From the NCBI GenBank assembly GCA_013043945.1, contig JABEUW010000007.1, positions 1 to 38,235 on the forward strand: a stretch of DNA of 38,235 bases. The letters run 5' to 3'. Shown piece after piece: positions 30,780 through 38,235 of the stretch (position 1 is the stretch's first letter; every line of letters begins with the position of its first letter). The notes under the pieces were generated by a model, which saw only the letters and a program-made list of their open reading frames with translations, did not search any database and was not told the origin of the DNA. The DNA is from Vulcanimicrobiota bacterium (lineage in GTDB: Bacteria > Vulcanimicrobiota > Vulcanimicrobiia > Vulcanimicrobiales > Vulcanimicrobiaceae). The position numbers were made by a program, and so were the translations under genes.

Positions 30780-33764
30780 ATGCTGCGAACCATACGCGCG
30801 TTTCTCCTATGCGGAGCCGGTCTCGTTCTCGCGACGGGCGCCGCAGCCGCCCCCGCAGCGAAGCGGCCTTTTGCCGCGCTCTCGTTCCGGTCGATCGGCC
30901 CGACGACCGGGCGTATCGATGCGGTCGCCGGTGTTCCGGGCGACGCAACGACCTACTACGCCGGAGGCCTGGGTGGGCTCTGGAAAACGACGAGTGCCGG
31001 AGATACCTGGAAGCCGATCTTCGACCGCGAGCCGGTGAGTTCGATCGGCGCAATTGCCGTCGCTCCCTCGAAGCACAACATCCTCTACGTCGGAACGGGC
31101 GAGCCGAATATTCGCAACGATATTGCCTTCGGCGACGGAATCTACCGTTCTACGAACGCGGGAAAGACGTGGCAGCATATCGGTCTGCGTGCGAGTTCGC
31201 AGATCGCGCAAATCGTCGTCGATCCAACGAATCCAAACGTCGTGTACGTCGCCGCTATCGGCGACCCATTCGCACCCTCGGCGCAACGCGGAGTCTTTAA
31301 GACGATCGACGGCGGCAAAACGTGGAAGCGCGTCCTCTACCTCGATTCCTCGACCGGTGCATCGAGCATCGCCTTCGAGCCCGGGCACCCCAATACACTC
31401 CTCGCCGGAATGTGGACGGTGCGACGGCAACCCTGGATGTTGACCAGCGGCGGCGCGAACGATGGAATCTATCGCTCCACCGACGGCGGCGCGACGTGGT
31501 CGCGCGTACGCGGCGATGGTTTACCCGCGTTGATGGGGCGTATCGGTATCGCGTTTGCCCCGAGCCTCCCGACGCGCGTCTATGCACTGATCGAGGCGCA
31601 ACACGGGGTTCTCTGGCGCAGTAACGACGCCGGACTTCACTGGCATCTCGTCAGCGATCGTCACGTTCTCGATCAACGCCCGTATTATTTTTCCCAACTT
31701 GCGGTCGATCCGCGCAATGCGGAGCGCGTCTATTTTATGTCGATTTTCGCCTCCCTTAGCAAAAATGCGGGGAAGACGTTTTCGCGCATCCACACCGGTG
31801 GATACGATCATCACCAAATATGGATCGATCCGACCGATCCACAGCGCATGATTATCGGCGCCGATGCCGGGGTGCGCATCTCGCAGGACGGCGGAAAAAC
31901 ATGGATCGACCCACAGTTGATCGTGAGCCAGCCGTACCACATCTCCGTCGATAATGAGACCCCGTATCTCGTCTGCGGTGAATTCCAAGATCCCGGTGCG
32001 GCCTGCGGGCCGAGTTTGAGTTTTACCGGTGCGATCACCCCGGATCGCTGGTTCTCGCCGCAGATGGGCGAGAGCGGCTGGATCGTCTTCTCCCCCGCGA
32101 ATCAGAACGAGATCTACGGCACCGGGTACGAAGAGAACATCGAGAGTTTCAATCGCACGACCGGCGAGGCGCGGACGATTAGCCCCTGGCCCGACGATTA
32201 TATCGGCGAGGGAGCGAATCGCTACAAATACCGGGCGGCGTGGGTCGCACCGCTCGCCGTTTCGTCGCTGCAACCGCACGCGCTCTATTACGGCGCACAG
32301 ATGGTTCTCAAAAGCGTGGACGATGGAGCGACCTGGCATGCAATCTCGCCCGATCTGACGCGCAACGATCCGAGGAAACAACATGCTTCGGGTCGGCCGA
32401 TCACGCGCGATAATGCCGGTACCGAGGTCTACGATACGATCGCCTCGATCGCCGCGTCGCCGCGTGCGAAGGGCGAACTCTGGGTCGGCACCGACGACGG
32501 CCGCGTGTGGTTGACGCGTGACGGCGGTAAGGGGTGGGTGAATCTCACCAAACACGTTCCCGGTCTGCCGAAATGGGCGCGCGTGAATTACGTCGATCCA
32601 TCGCCATTCGATCCCGCAACCGCCTATCTCGTCGCAAACAATGCCAAACTTGGAGATCGCTCGCCCTATCTCTACGTCACGCACGATTATGGAGCGCGTT
32701 GGTATTCCATCGCTGCGAATCTTCCCCGCAACTCCTATGCGCGGATGATTCGCGAGGATCCCGTCCGCAAGGGATTGCTCTACGTCGGTACCGAGACCGG
32801 GCTCTGGTATTCCGAGGATGACGGAGCGCATTGGGAGACGCTGCGGAATAACCTCGCGCATCTGCCTATTTACGATTTCGTCGTGCAGAAAGCATTCGAC
32901 GACCTCGTCGTAGCAACGCACGGGCGTGGCGTTTGGATTCTCGACGATCTCTCGCCGCTACAAGATCTGACGCCGAGGGTGGCGATGCGTGCGAGCTATC
33001 TTTTTCCCGTGCGAAAAGCGTATCGATGGGAAGCGAGCTTTGCAACGTGGGCGACGGGTGCTGGTGCGGGAGCGAACCCACCGGCGCCCGCCGATATCAA
33101 CGTGTACTTGCGTGACGTGCCGGCGAAGAACGTGCACCCGCAGATCGCGATCTACGACGGGGCCCATCTCCTCCGGAGGCTGCCGATTCTCCACCCGGTG
33201 GTTGGGGTAAACCGCGTCTGGTGGGATCTCGGCGTGCAACCGGTTCCGCATATCGCGGCCTACCACGCGACGCAGACCGGATTTATAGGGCCGACGGTCG
33301 TCCCCGGCACCTATACCGTGGAGTTGACGGGCCTCGGTGCGCCGCAGCGTCGCGAGATCCACGTGCTCCAGGATCCCAAATCGGATGCAACGATCGCCGA
33401 GATGCGCGCTCAATATGCGTTGGCGATGCAGCTGCGCGCTGCGTATCGGCGTGTTGGCAACGAGGTCGTGCAGTTGCGCCGCCTCCAAACGCGCCTCGAA
33501 CGATCGGGAAAGAAGGCCGATCTTGCGAGGGTGAACGCGGCGCTCTCGCTCCTCTATCAAGCGAATACGCAGAGCTGGGAGGATACGTTGCGCGTCCCCG
33601 AGCGGTTGTACGAACGCATCTACAACCTCGGCCAGGAGGTGCAGAGCGGCGATTACGCGCCGACGCGTGGTGAGGTGCTGCTGGCTCGCGATCTCGAAGG
33701 CAAAGTCAATGCAGCGATGCGAGCCGATAACGCGCTTATGCGATCGGCTTCAACACGGGCTTAA
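30780..33764 (+). CDS. Secreted VPS10/BNR beta-propeller protein, copy 4 (divergent)
   Basis: A 994-aa secreted member of the same family, clearly more divergent than copies 1-3. ATG at 30780 follows a ggaggtg site; the signal peptide contains FLLCGAGLVLATGAAAAPAA. The propeller opens with SIGPTTGRIDAVAG and YAGGLGGLWKTTSAG, lacking the GGRV and GTAGGGVWKS forms of the others. WVGTDDGRVWLTRDGG, FKTIDGGKTWKRV and other Asp-boxes are present. The cysteine pair is kept as C-GEFQDPGAA-C. The shared YRFNWDSPIAFAP block is replaced by YRAAWVAPLAVSS. The C-terminal beta-domain shows GVNRVWWDLGVQP and VPGTYTVELTG, then a helical end. It stands alone; its 3' end overlaps the convergent transporter gene by 29 bases. 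Confidence 0.88.
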   Translation: MLRTIRAFLLCGAGLVLATGAAAAPAAKRPFAALSFRSIGPTTGRIDAVAGVPGDATTYYAGGLGGLWKTTSAGDTWKPIFDREPVSSIGAIAVAPSKHNILYVGTGEPNIRNDIAFGDGIYRSTNAGKTWQHIGLRASSQIAQIVVDPTNPNVVYVAAIGDPFAPSAQRGVFKTIDGGKTWKRVLYLDSSTGASSIAFEPGHPNTLLAGMWTVRRQPWMLTSGGANDGIYRSTDGGATWSRVRGDGLPALMGRIGIAFAPSLPTRVYALIEAQHGVLWRSNDAGLHWHLVSDRHVLDQRPYYFSQLAVDPRNAERVYFMSIFASLSKNAGKTFSRIHTGGYDHHQIWIDPTDPQRMIIGADAGVRISQDGGKTWIDPQLIVSQPYHISVDNETPYLVCGEFQDPGAACGPSLSFTGAITPDRWFSPQMGESGWIVFSPANQNEIYGTGYEENIESFNRTTGEARTISPWPDDYIGEGANRYKYRAAWVAPLAVSSLQPHALYYGAQMVLKSVDDGATWHAISPDLTRNDPRKQHASGRPITRDNAGTEVYDTIASIAASPRAKGELWVGTDDGRVWLTRDGGKGWVNLTKHVPGLPKWARVNYVDPSPFDPATAYLVANNAKLGDRSPYLYVTHDYGARWYSIAANLPRNSYARMIREDPVRKGLLYVGTETGLWYSEDDGAHWETLRNNLAHLPIYDFVVQKAFDDLVVATHGRGVWILDDLSPLQDLTPRVAMRASYLFPVRKAYRWEASFATWATGAGAGANPPAPADINVYLRDVPAKNVHPQIAIYDGAHLLRRLPILHPVVGVNRVWWDLGVQPVPHIAAYHATQTGFIGPTVVPGTYTVELTGLGAPQRREIHVLQDPKSDATIAEMRAQYALAMQLRAAYRRVGNEVVQLRRLQTRLERSGKKADLARVNAALSLLYQANTQSWEDTLRVPERLYERIYNLGQEVQSGDYAPTRGEVLLARDLEGKVNAAMRADNALMRSASTRA

Positions 33765-34995
33765 AAACGCGGTCGTAGATCCACAGGAGGAGCGCCGTCA
33801 CGACGCCCGCGCCGGTAACGATGAGCCAGATCGTCGCCGGGTGATCGCCGGCGCTCCCGTAATGCTGCAGTAAGGTTCCGCCGAACCAGCCGCCGACGAT
33901 CGAGCCGATCCCGATCGGGAGAAACGCAAAGCCCATGTAGGTCCCCTGCTGCCCCGGCGGAGCGAGGCGCGAGATGTACTCGTAGTAGCGCGGCGATTGA
34001 ATGATTTCACCGAGCGCGAGCACGACGAGGCTGAGGATCGCCATCAGAACGCTCGCCTTCGTGGCGATGAGCAGCCATCCAACCGAGGTGACCAGCGTTC
34101 CCAACGTCAGCGCTTTAAATGACGGAATGCGCCGCGTGAGCGCGTTCATGGCGACGGTGAGCGTGATGACGATCAACGGATCGGTGATGAGAATCATGGC
34201 GGTGTTGGCGTTCGGGTCGACGTAATCGTGAATGTAGATTGGAAGGATGAGATATTGCTGCCAATAGACGATCCAATACCCTGAAAAAATAACGAGGAAG
34301 AGCACGAAACGCCAGTTGCTGAAAACGGTCAGAAAATCGCGCGCGGTTTTCGCGAGGGAGCTTGAAGATTCGTCGGCGCGCGCGCGCGGCTCGCGGAAGA
34401 AGATGAGCACGACGAAGAACATCAGCGCGACGCTCAGCGCTGCGATGAGAAACACGTCTTGCGGCGGAAGGCGCGAATGGAGCCAGCCGGCGAGGAATGG
34501 CCCCATCGTGCTGCCGATATTGACCATCGTGTAATAGATCGCATAGCCGATGGAACGAACGCTCTCTTTCGATGCGCGTGCGGTGGTGCCGACGACGGAG
34601 GGCTTCACCAGTGCAACGCCGAGCGCGGGCAAGAAGAGAATGACGCCGGCGAGCAAGCCGAGCGGAACCACGGCGCGCACCGGCGCTAACCAGGGTGCGC
34701 CGATCGAACCGACCATAAAGTAGGCGCAGGTCAGGATAAAATATGCTGCCGAGAGCGCGCGACGGAAGCCGATACGGTCGGCGAGCGCACCTCCGAAGAT
34801 CGCCATCACCCAAACGGCCCCGCCGAAGATGCCGCTGAGACTTGCGGAGAGCGCGCTGGAGAATCCCAGCGTCTGATTGAGGTAGAGCGCGAGGGTCGAG
34901 AAGACGGCGTAGTACGAAAGACGTTCGAAGATTTCGCTGATGTTGGCAACCCAGAACGGTCGCTCGAAACCATGCCGAATTTCGTCGATCTTCAT
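33736..34995 (-). CDS. POT/PTR2-like MFS transporter
   Basis: A 419-aa major-facilitator protein with about 12 membrane segments. The N-terminal EIFERLSYYAVFS contains the ExxER (E21, E24, R25) and YY signature of proton-dependent oligopeptide transporters. ADRIGFRR is the MFS loop 2-3 motif. The middle has GYAIYYTMVNIGSTMGPFLAG and the second half SPRYYEYISRLAPPGQQGTYM, also POT-like. It would import di/tripeptides or a related small substrate with protons; length is a little shorter than the usual 450-500 aa. ATG at 34995 lacks a strong SD. The last 29 bases overlap the end of the fourth VPS10-like gene on the other strand. The substrate is not certain from sequence. Confidence 0.87.
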   Translation of the reverse strand: MKIDEIRHGFERPFWVANISEIFERLSYYAVFSTLALYLNQTLGFSSALSASLSGIFGGAVWVMAIFGGALADRIGFRRALSAAYFILTCAYFMVGSIGAPWLAPVRAVVPLGLLAGVILFLPALGVALVKPSVVGTTARASKESVRSIGYAIYYTMVNIGSTMGPFLAGWLHSRLPPQDVFLIAALSVALMFFVVLIFFREPRARADESSSSLAKTARDFLTVFSNWRFVLFLVIFSGYWIVYWQQYLILPIYIHDYVDPNANTAMILITDPLIVITLTVAMNALTRRIPSFKALTLGTLVTSVGWLLIATKASVLMAILSLVVLALGEIIQSPRYYEYISRLAPPGQQGTYMGFAFLPIGIGSIVGGWFGGTLLQHYGSAGDHPATIWLIVTGAGVVTALLLWIYDRVFKPVLKPIA

Positions 34996-35123
34996 GGGTC
35001 TCGGCGTTTCACAGCCGCCCTGGGAGATTCCCGTTTACTGGGGGATCGAACGATACCCGATGCTGCGAAATCTGCCGGTGGGAACGTTCGTCGATCGCCG
35101 GAGTGGTTGAATGGAGTCTCGAT

Positions 35124-35164
35124 AAAAAAAGTGGGCGCTTGCAGCCGAAGGCCGCAGCGCCCAC
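35124..35164 (-). terminator. Intrinsic terminator of the Ig-like lipoprotein gene
   Basis: On the minus strand the stem gtgggcgct/agcgcccac (35156-35164 with 35131-35139) is followed by seven consecutive T residues (35124-35130 read as A on the plus strand). It begins 30 bases after the lipoprotein stop. This is a textbook factor-independent terminator and the clearest one in the window. Confidence 0.88.
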
Positions 35165-35193
35165 TCGAGAGGATCGTCGCTTCCGCTCGGAGC

Positions 35194-35991
35194 CTACTGA
35201 ATGACGACTCCCGTGGTCGTGACCCCGATGTTCGCGGTGACGTGTTGCCCGTTGGTATCGGCGAACGTCGCCGTGCATGTGCCGGCATTCACACCGGTCA
35301 CCGTGAAGGTGAAGCTCGGGCCTGCCCCGCTGCTCGGGGTGACGGTCGCGATCGTGCTGCAGGTATCGCTTTCGGTGAACGTGCCGGTGTAGCCGGTCTC
35401 CGTCACGACGAGCGTCTGCGCGTTGCTTGCTCCGGTACCGGTCAATGCGAGCGAGCTCGGTGCGACTGCGAGCGGATTCGGCGTAGGCGTGGGCGTGGGC
35501 GTGGGGACGGGAGTGGGCGTGGGAGCGGTAGTCGGGCTCGGGCTCGGGCTCGGGCTCGGCGTGGCAGTTCCGACGGTGATATTTTGTAACTGCGTCGGCA
35601 CGGCGATAAGGCCGCCGTAGCCATTGATGGTGAGCGATGCTGAGCCCGGCGAGAGTGCGGATACGTAGGCTTGCCCGTTGGGGCTGATAATCGTCTGCGG
35701 GCCCGCGGCTTTGGGGGCTCGCTGGGTGGACTGCAATTTCTGCTGCAGGCCCAGCACGGCGCCGTTACTTGAGGAAATCGTAAAAGGGCCGAGATACCCT
35801 TGCTGGCTCACCTGCAACACCGCCGTCTGCCCGACGGATTGTAGCGATCCAATGAGGTTGACGGTGAGCGCGGGCGCTGCGGGTGAGGTCGTGGTTCCGG
35901 GCCCGGAACTCGATCCTGACGAACATGCAGCGAGCGCTCCTATGCCGAGAAGGAACGCGCATCCCAAAAAAAACGAGCGCCGTAAGTTCAT
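35194..35991 (-). CDS. Lipoprotein with Pro-Thr/Ser linker and Ig-like domain
   Basis: A 265-aa surface lipoprotein of unknown function. The signal ends in the lipobox LAAC with C23. A first beta-rich domain (VNLIGSLQSVGQTAVLQVSQ to about residue 140) resembles a bacterial Ig-like fold, including SPGSASLTINGYGG. Then comes a SPSPSPSP/TPTPTP linker of about 30 residues, and a second beta-domain (LAVAPSSLALTGTGASNAQT to the end) with a CSTIAT...GTCTATFAD cysteine pair. Such proteins bind surfaces or partners rather than catalyse. ATG at 35991 is preferred over a TTG one codon upstream because the aaggagag site is spaced correctly. The gene is followed by a strong terminator and preceded by a possible structured leader, so it appears monocistronic. 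Confidence 0.85.
   Translation of the reverse strand: MNLRRSFFLGCAFLLGIGALAACSSGSSSGPGTTTSPAAPALTVNLIGSLQSVGQTAVLQVSQQGYLGPFTISSSNGAVLGLQQKLQSTQRAPKAAGPQTIISPNGQAYVSALSPGSASLTINGYGGLIAVPTQLQNITVGTATPSPSPSPSPTTAPTPTPVPTPTPTPTPNPLAVAPSSLALTGTGASNAQTLVVTETGYTGTFTESDTCSTIATVTPSSGAGPSFTFTVTGVNAGTCTATFADTNGQHVTANIGVTTTGVVIQ
35480..35558 (-). repeat. Hexanucleotide repeats encoding the Pro-rich linker
   Basis: A run of degenerate gtgggc-type hexamers (35480 to about 35529), then four perfect gggctc units (35534-35557), coding for Thr-Pro and Ser-Pro repeats. Slippage would change linker length by two residues without breaking the frame. Confidence 0.8.
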
Positions 35992-36021
35992 CAAGACTCT
36001 CCTTACAGTAACGAATGAGGC

Positions 36022-36087
36022 GGACTTCGCTTGCCTTTAAGGCACTCCTCCTACGGCGCCATAGATCTCAACGTTCACGCGAAGTCC
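36022..36087 (-). ncRNA. Possible three-way-junction leader RNA of the lipoprotein gene
   Basis: On the minus strand the leader folds by eye into a closing 9-bp helix (ggacttcgc, 36087-36079, with gcgaagtcc, 36030-36022). It encloses two hairpins: CTATGGCGCCGTAG (36065-36052, a near-palindrome) and TGCCTTAAAGGCA (36044-36032). The element ends about 18 bases before the aaggagag ribosome site. It matches no riboswitch class I can recall. It could be a ligand-binding leader, a stability element or chance. The helices are seen; the function is inference. Confidence 0.4.
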
Positions 36088-36114
36088 AAATGGCTGCTTG
36101 CTTCGCCTAGGGTA

Positions 36115-36912
36115 TCAAGGCAAGCGAGCGTGGCCTCTCGGAACCTGGTGGATCGAAATGCTTTGCGTCACGCGTTCCAGATTTTTTGCGGCGACCGTAA
36201 TGAGGCCGCCGCGCGGGCTATCCAGGTCGGCGATGATGTAACTCGCGACCGCGAGTAGCAGGGGGAGCAACACGTAAAAACGTCGCGGATTTTCGCTCGG
36301 TTGCTCGTAGTAACCGATCAACCCGCACGAGAAGATCGCAATGACGATCATTAGCGCCCAGGCCGGCACCGGGACACGATCCTCCCACGCCGCCTGAGTC
36401 GACTGCTCGGCGTCCGTCACTTCGTTCATACCTTCGACGACGAGCGCGGTGATCGAATTCTGGTGCGCGAATGCCGGTATTCTGACCGATTCCCAGAGCT
36501 TGTTCTGTAACGTCAGCGTCGCACGAAGGATTTTTGCATCGGACGCATCGTTCGGCGCATTGTATAAGGCGATGCGGTCGTTGAGGTACGCGCGGAGGAG
36601 CTGCTCGACGTGCAGCGCTTGCGGTTGCGGCAAGAGGCTCGCACGTTCGTACTCGGTCCCGATGACCGAGGCCTCTTGGGCTTCGAGGCTCTTGCGATGA
36701 TCGTATCTGGCCGACGCCATTGAGAAACTAAAACCGACAAGCAAGCTTAGCAGCGTGAGCGTTGCCGAGAGAATGAGATTGAGGTCTTCTCTCTCGCCTT
36801 CGCCGAGGGCTTTGCGACGCGCGCGCAGCCATCTACCGAGCGTCGCTGCGACGAGCAGTACGACGAGCCAAAGAATCGCCCAGAGAAACGGATGGTCGAG
36901 CAGTCGATGCAT
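36115..36912 (-). CDS. DUF4239 / bestrophin-like membrane protein
   Basis: A 265-aa inner-membrane protein of the DUF4239 family. An N-terminal hydrophobic segment (LWAILWLVVLLVAATLG) is followed by a second (LILSATLTLLSLLVGFSFSM). A large soluble helical region with ASVIGTEYERASLLP follows. Then come two C-terminal membrane segments and the family's IIADLDSPRGGLITV ending. The family is annotated bestrophin-like, but ion-channel function has not been established for it to my knowledge. ATG at 36912 has a gaaaggc site about nine bases upstream. The 193-base gap to the next gene upstream (36913-37105) shows nothing recognisable and probably contains its promoter. Confidence 0.88.
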   Translation of the reverse strand: MHRLLDHPFLWAILWLVVLLVAATLGRWLRARRKALGEGEREDLNLILSATLTLLSLLVGFSFSMASARYDHRKSLEAQEASVIGTEYERASLLPQPQALHVEQLLRAYLNDRIALYNAPNDASDAKILRATLTLQNKLWESVRIPAFAHQNSITALVVEGMNEVTDAEQSTQAAWEDRVPVPAWALMIVIAIFSCGLIGYYEQPSENPRRFYVLLPLLLAVASYIIADLDSPRGGLITVAAKNLERVTQSISIHQVPRGHARLP

Positions 36913-37105
36913 AACGGTGTGCCTTTCGAGAAGCGGATGCTCGTTCGTTCGGCCTTACTCGGTGCGCGGAAGCTGCGGCCTCGCAACCAAGAACGCGCGG
37001 GCCCATTCCCGAATTTCCGCGCTCCCTCCTCCCGCTGGGAATCTTCGACGGGCGAATCGACCGGGTCGCTGCTCGCCCGCGCGGCCATTCAACACTCCGG
37101 CACAA

Positions 37106-37696
37106 CTACGAAAGAAGCTTCTGTAGGTCGGCGATTGAAATCACGTCGGCTTGGCGCGGAAAGACCTTCTCGAGTAATAGCGCGTGAACGTCCGGGGCGG
37201 GGTCGGCGCAGGCGTCGGCGAGGACGAAGAGCCGGAAATCGCGGTCGGCCGCATCGCGGATCGTCGAAAGCACGACGCCGCTGGTGCTGATTCCCGAGAG
37301 AATCAACGTGTCGATACCGCGGCTGCGGAGTTGCTCGGCTAAATCCGTGGTTGAAAATGCGCCGACGCGCGTTTTCCGCACGACGATGTCGCCGCTTTGC
37401 GGCGCGAGACGCTCGTCGATCGCCGTCGCCGGCGCATCGGCGTGGAAGGCACGCCCGGCGCTCTTCGCAGCCGCGAAACTCTTATTACGCTCGGGGATCG
37501 CGGCGTACTCGCTCTCGGTGAAACCGACGCGCACGTAACCGACGTGTCCGCCGCACGCGCGCATGCTGCGAATCGCCAGTGCGGCTTTCGCTATTAGCGC
37601 GTCTGCGTGTTCGAGCATCCCAACGATGCCCGCTTGAAAATCCATGACGAGCAGCGCCGTTCGCTTCGCATCGATCCGCTGGGTGGTCTTCGACAT
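37106..37696 (-). CDS. Isochorismatase-fold protein lacking the catalytic cysteine
   Basis: A 196-aa cysteine-hydrolase-superfamily protein. D19 in LLVMDFQAG and K108 in VVRKTRVGAF match two members of the Asp-Lys-Cys triad. The third motif reads SGISTSGVVLSTIRDA: where active enzymes have GxxTxxCVxxT, this one has Val141 in place of Cys. The normal amidase or hydrolase mechanism is therefore unlikely. True isochorismatases also lack Cys but differ elsewhere, so a cysteine-independent reaction or a binding role is possible. The length and remaining fold are normal, so it is not an obvious pseudogene. It starts two bases after the upstream MFS gene, whose 3' end contains its gaaggag ribosome site, indicating coupled translation. 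Confidence 0.88.
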   Translation of the reverse strand: MSKTTQRIDAKRTALLVMDFQAGIVGMLEHADALIAKAALAIRSMRACGGHVGYVRVGFTESEYAAIPERNKSFAAAKSAGRAFHADAPATAIDERLAPQSGDIVVRKTRVGAFSTTDLAEQLRSRGIDTLILSGISTSGVVLSTIRDAADRDFRLFVLADACADPAPDVHALLLEKVFPRQADVISIADLQKLLS

Positions 37697-37698
37697 GT

Positions 37699-38235
37699 TT
37701 ATACTCCTTCTGTAGAGGGTGGTGAACTCGGTTCGCTTTCTCGACGGCTGCCGCGCAGAAACGATGCAACGGCACCGAAGAGCGAGAGCGTGGTCGCAAG
37801 CGCGAAGACGACCACGAGCCCTTGGTGGAACGCACCGGCGATGAGGTGCGGGAAAAAACTCGTCCCCGTGAGTGTTTTTCGCTGAACTGCGGAGAGCTGC
37901 GAGAGCGCGCCGGTTGGCGCGAGGAGGCGCTGGAGCGGATTCGTACCGAGAAAGGCCGCGAAGAGTGAGGAGACCGGCGGAAGCGCCGCGATATGCGCCG
38001 CTACGTTCGTCGGGACGCCCTGCTTCGCGAGCCCGGCGACCATTGCCGCGGGAAGCTTCTTGGCGAGCACGACGATCATAAGCGAAAAGAAGATGCCAAT
38101 CGAGAGCAGGTTGCCCGAGTTCTGAAAGGTCGCCCGCATTCCCGAAGCAACGCCGCGCTGCGCGGCCGGAACGCTACTCATGATCGCCGAGGTATTCGGC
38201 GCGGCAAACATTCCCGAACCGATTCCCGTTCCCGC
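37699..38235 (-). CDS. MFS drug-efflux-type transporter, C-terminal part, cut by window edge
   Basis: An open frame of 178 codons entering from the right edge (5' end outside). It carries GSGMFAAPNTSAIMSSVPAAQRGVASGMR, the conserved motif of 14-segment EmrB/QacA-type exporters, split here for brevity as APNTSAIMSSVP and QRGVASGMRATFQN. An extended loop follows (KLPAAMVAGLAKQGVP and LLAPTGALSQLSAVQR), then a last membrane segment (GLVVVFALATTLSLFGAVAS) and a short polar tail. It would export a small toxic or signalling compound using the proton gradient. It is co-transcribed with the isochorismatase-fold gene two bases downstream, so the pair may act on the same small molecule (inference). Confidence 0.88.
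   Translation of the reverse strand, partial: AGTGIGSGMFAAPNTSAIMSSVPAAQRGVASGMRATFQNSGNLLSIGIFFSLMIVVLAKKLPAAMVAGLAKQGVPTNVAAHIAALPPVSSLFAAFLGTNPLQRLLAPTGALSQLSAVQRKTLTGTSFFPHLIAGAFHQGLVVVFALATTLSLFGAVASFLRGSRRESEPSSPPSTEGV

Noticed and set aside
31521..32921. Long antisense frames in the VPS10-like genes (also 8373-9482, 11644-12741, 26296-27324)
   Set aside because: They are Arg/Asp/Ile-rich shadows created by biased codon use in GC-rich genes. They look alike only because the sense genes are paralogues, and they have no convincing start sites.
35480..35558. CRISPR-like repeat array
   Set aside because: The units are six bases, contiguous and in frame in a coding gene, with no spacers.
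35201..35620. Plus-strand Gly-Val repeat frames
   Set aside because: They come from reading the hexamer repeats of the lipoprotein linker on the wrong strand.

Overview
This 38 kb window comes from a high-GC, motile bacterium with a diderm-type envelope. The signs are a flagellin, several lipobox lipoproteins, a GmhB-like heptose phosphatase and a lytic transglycosylase. Gene style and content (large secreted VPS10/BNR proteins, a group 4 hydrogenase, a photoactive yellow protein) recall uncultured soil phyla such as Ca. Eremiobacterota (WPS-2) or Acidobacteriota. That placement is an impression, not something the sequence proves. No mobile element, CRISPR array, tRNA or rRNA was seen.

Layout. 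1-1621 (minus): a truncated sugar-active enzyme overlapping an SDR dehydrogenase. 1788-3677: a flagellin whose variable region carries two tandem jelly-roll (carbohydrate-binding-like) domains. 3678-3993: the one gap over 300 bp, holding a hairpin, a possible promoter and a TPP riboswitch for thiC. 3994-6155: thiC overlapping a HAD phosphatase. 6160-7009: a lytic transglycosylase (minus) and a divergent 51-aa membrane protein. 7047-7878: a fluoride-riboswitch-like leader, a DUF190 gene and the fluoride channel crcB. 8005-8376: a photoactive yellow protein with its chromophore cysteine. 8481-15180: two tandem secreted VPS10/BNR propeller proteins and a DUF302 protein.

15183-22072: an ArsR-family regulator heading a tightly overlapping six-gene operon for a membrane-bound group 4 [NiFe]-hydrogenase-like complex (hyfB, C, E, F, G, I). 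The regulator and gene content resemble the Mycobacterium tuberculosis Rv0081-Rv0087 locus. The large subunit keeps four nickel-ligand cysteines, ends exactly where HycE is normally cleaved, and has changes in both signature motifs. 22103-30238: a SWIM/SNF2 helicase, a GH18-like lipoprotein, a third VPS10/BNR protein and a GH114 lipoprotein, closely spaced. 30254-33764: a small unknown gene (minus) and a fourth VPS10/BNR protein. 33736-38235 (all minus): a POT-like transporter, an Ig-like lipoprotein with a possible structured leader RNA, a DUF4239 membrane protein, an isochorismatase-fold protein lacking the catalytic cysteine, and the end of a drug-efflux-type MFS transporter.

Two themes stand out. 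One is extracellular glycan handling: decorated flagellin, GH18 and GH114 lipoproteins, and four secreted propellers. The other is energy and environment sensing: the ArsR-hydrogenase operon, the PYP photoreceptor and two riboswitches. The best candidates for something undescribed are the atypical hydrogenase, the sugar-binding-like flagellin, the VPS10/glycosidase cluster, and the predicted three-way-junction leader at 36022-36087.
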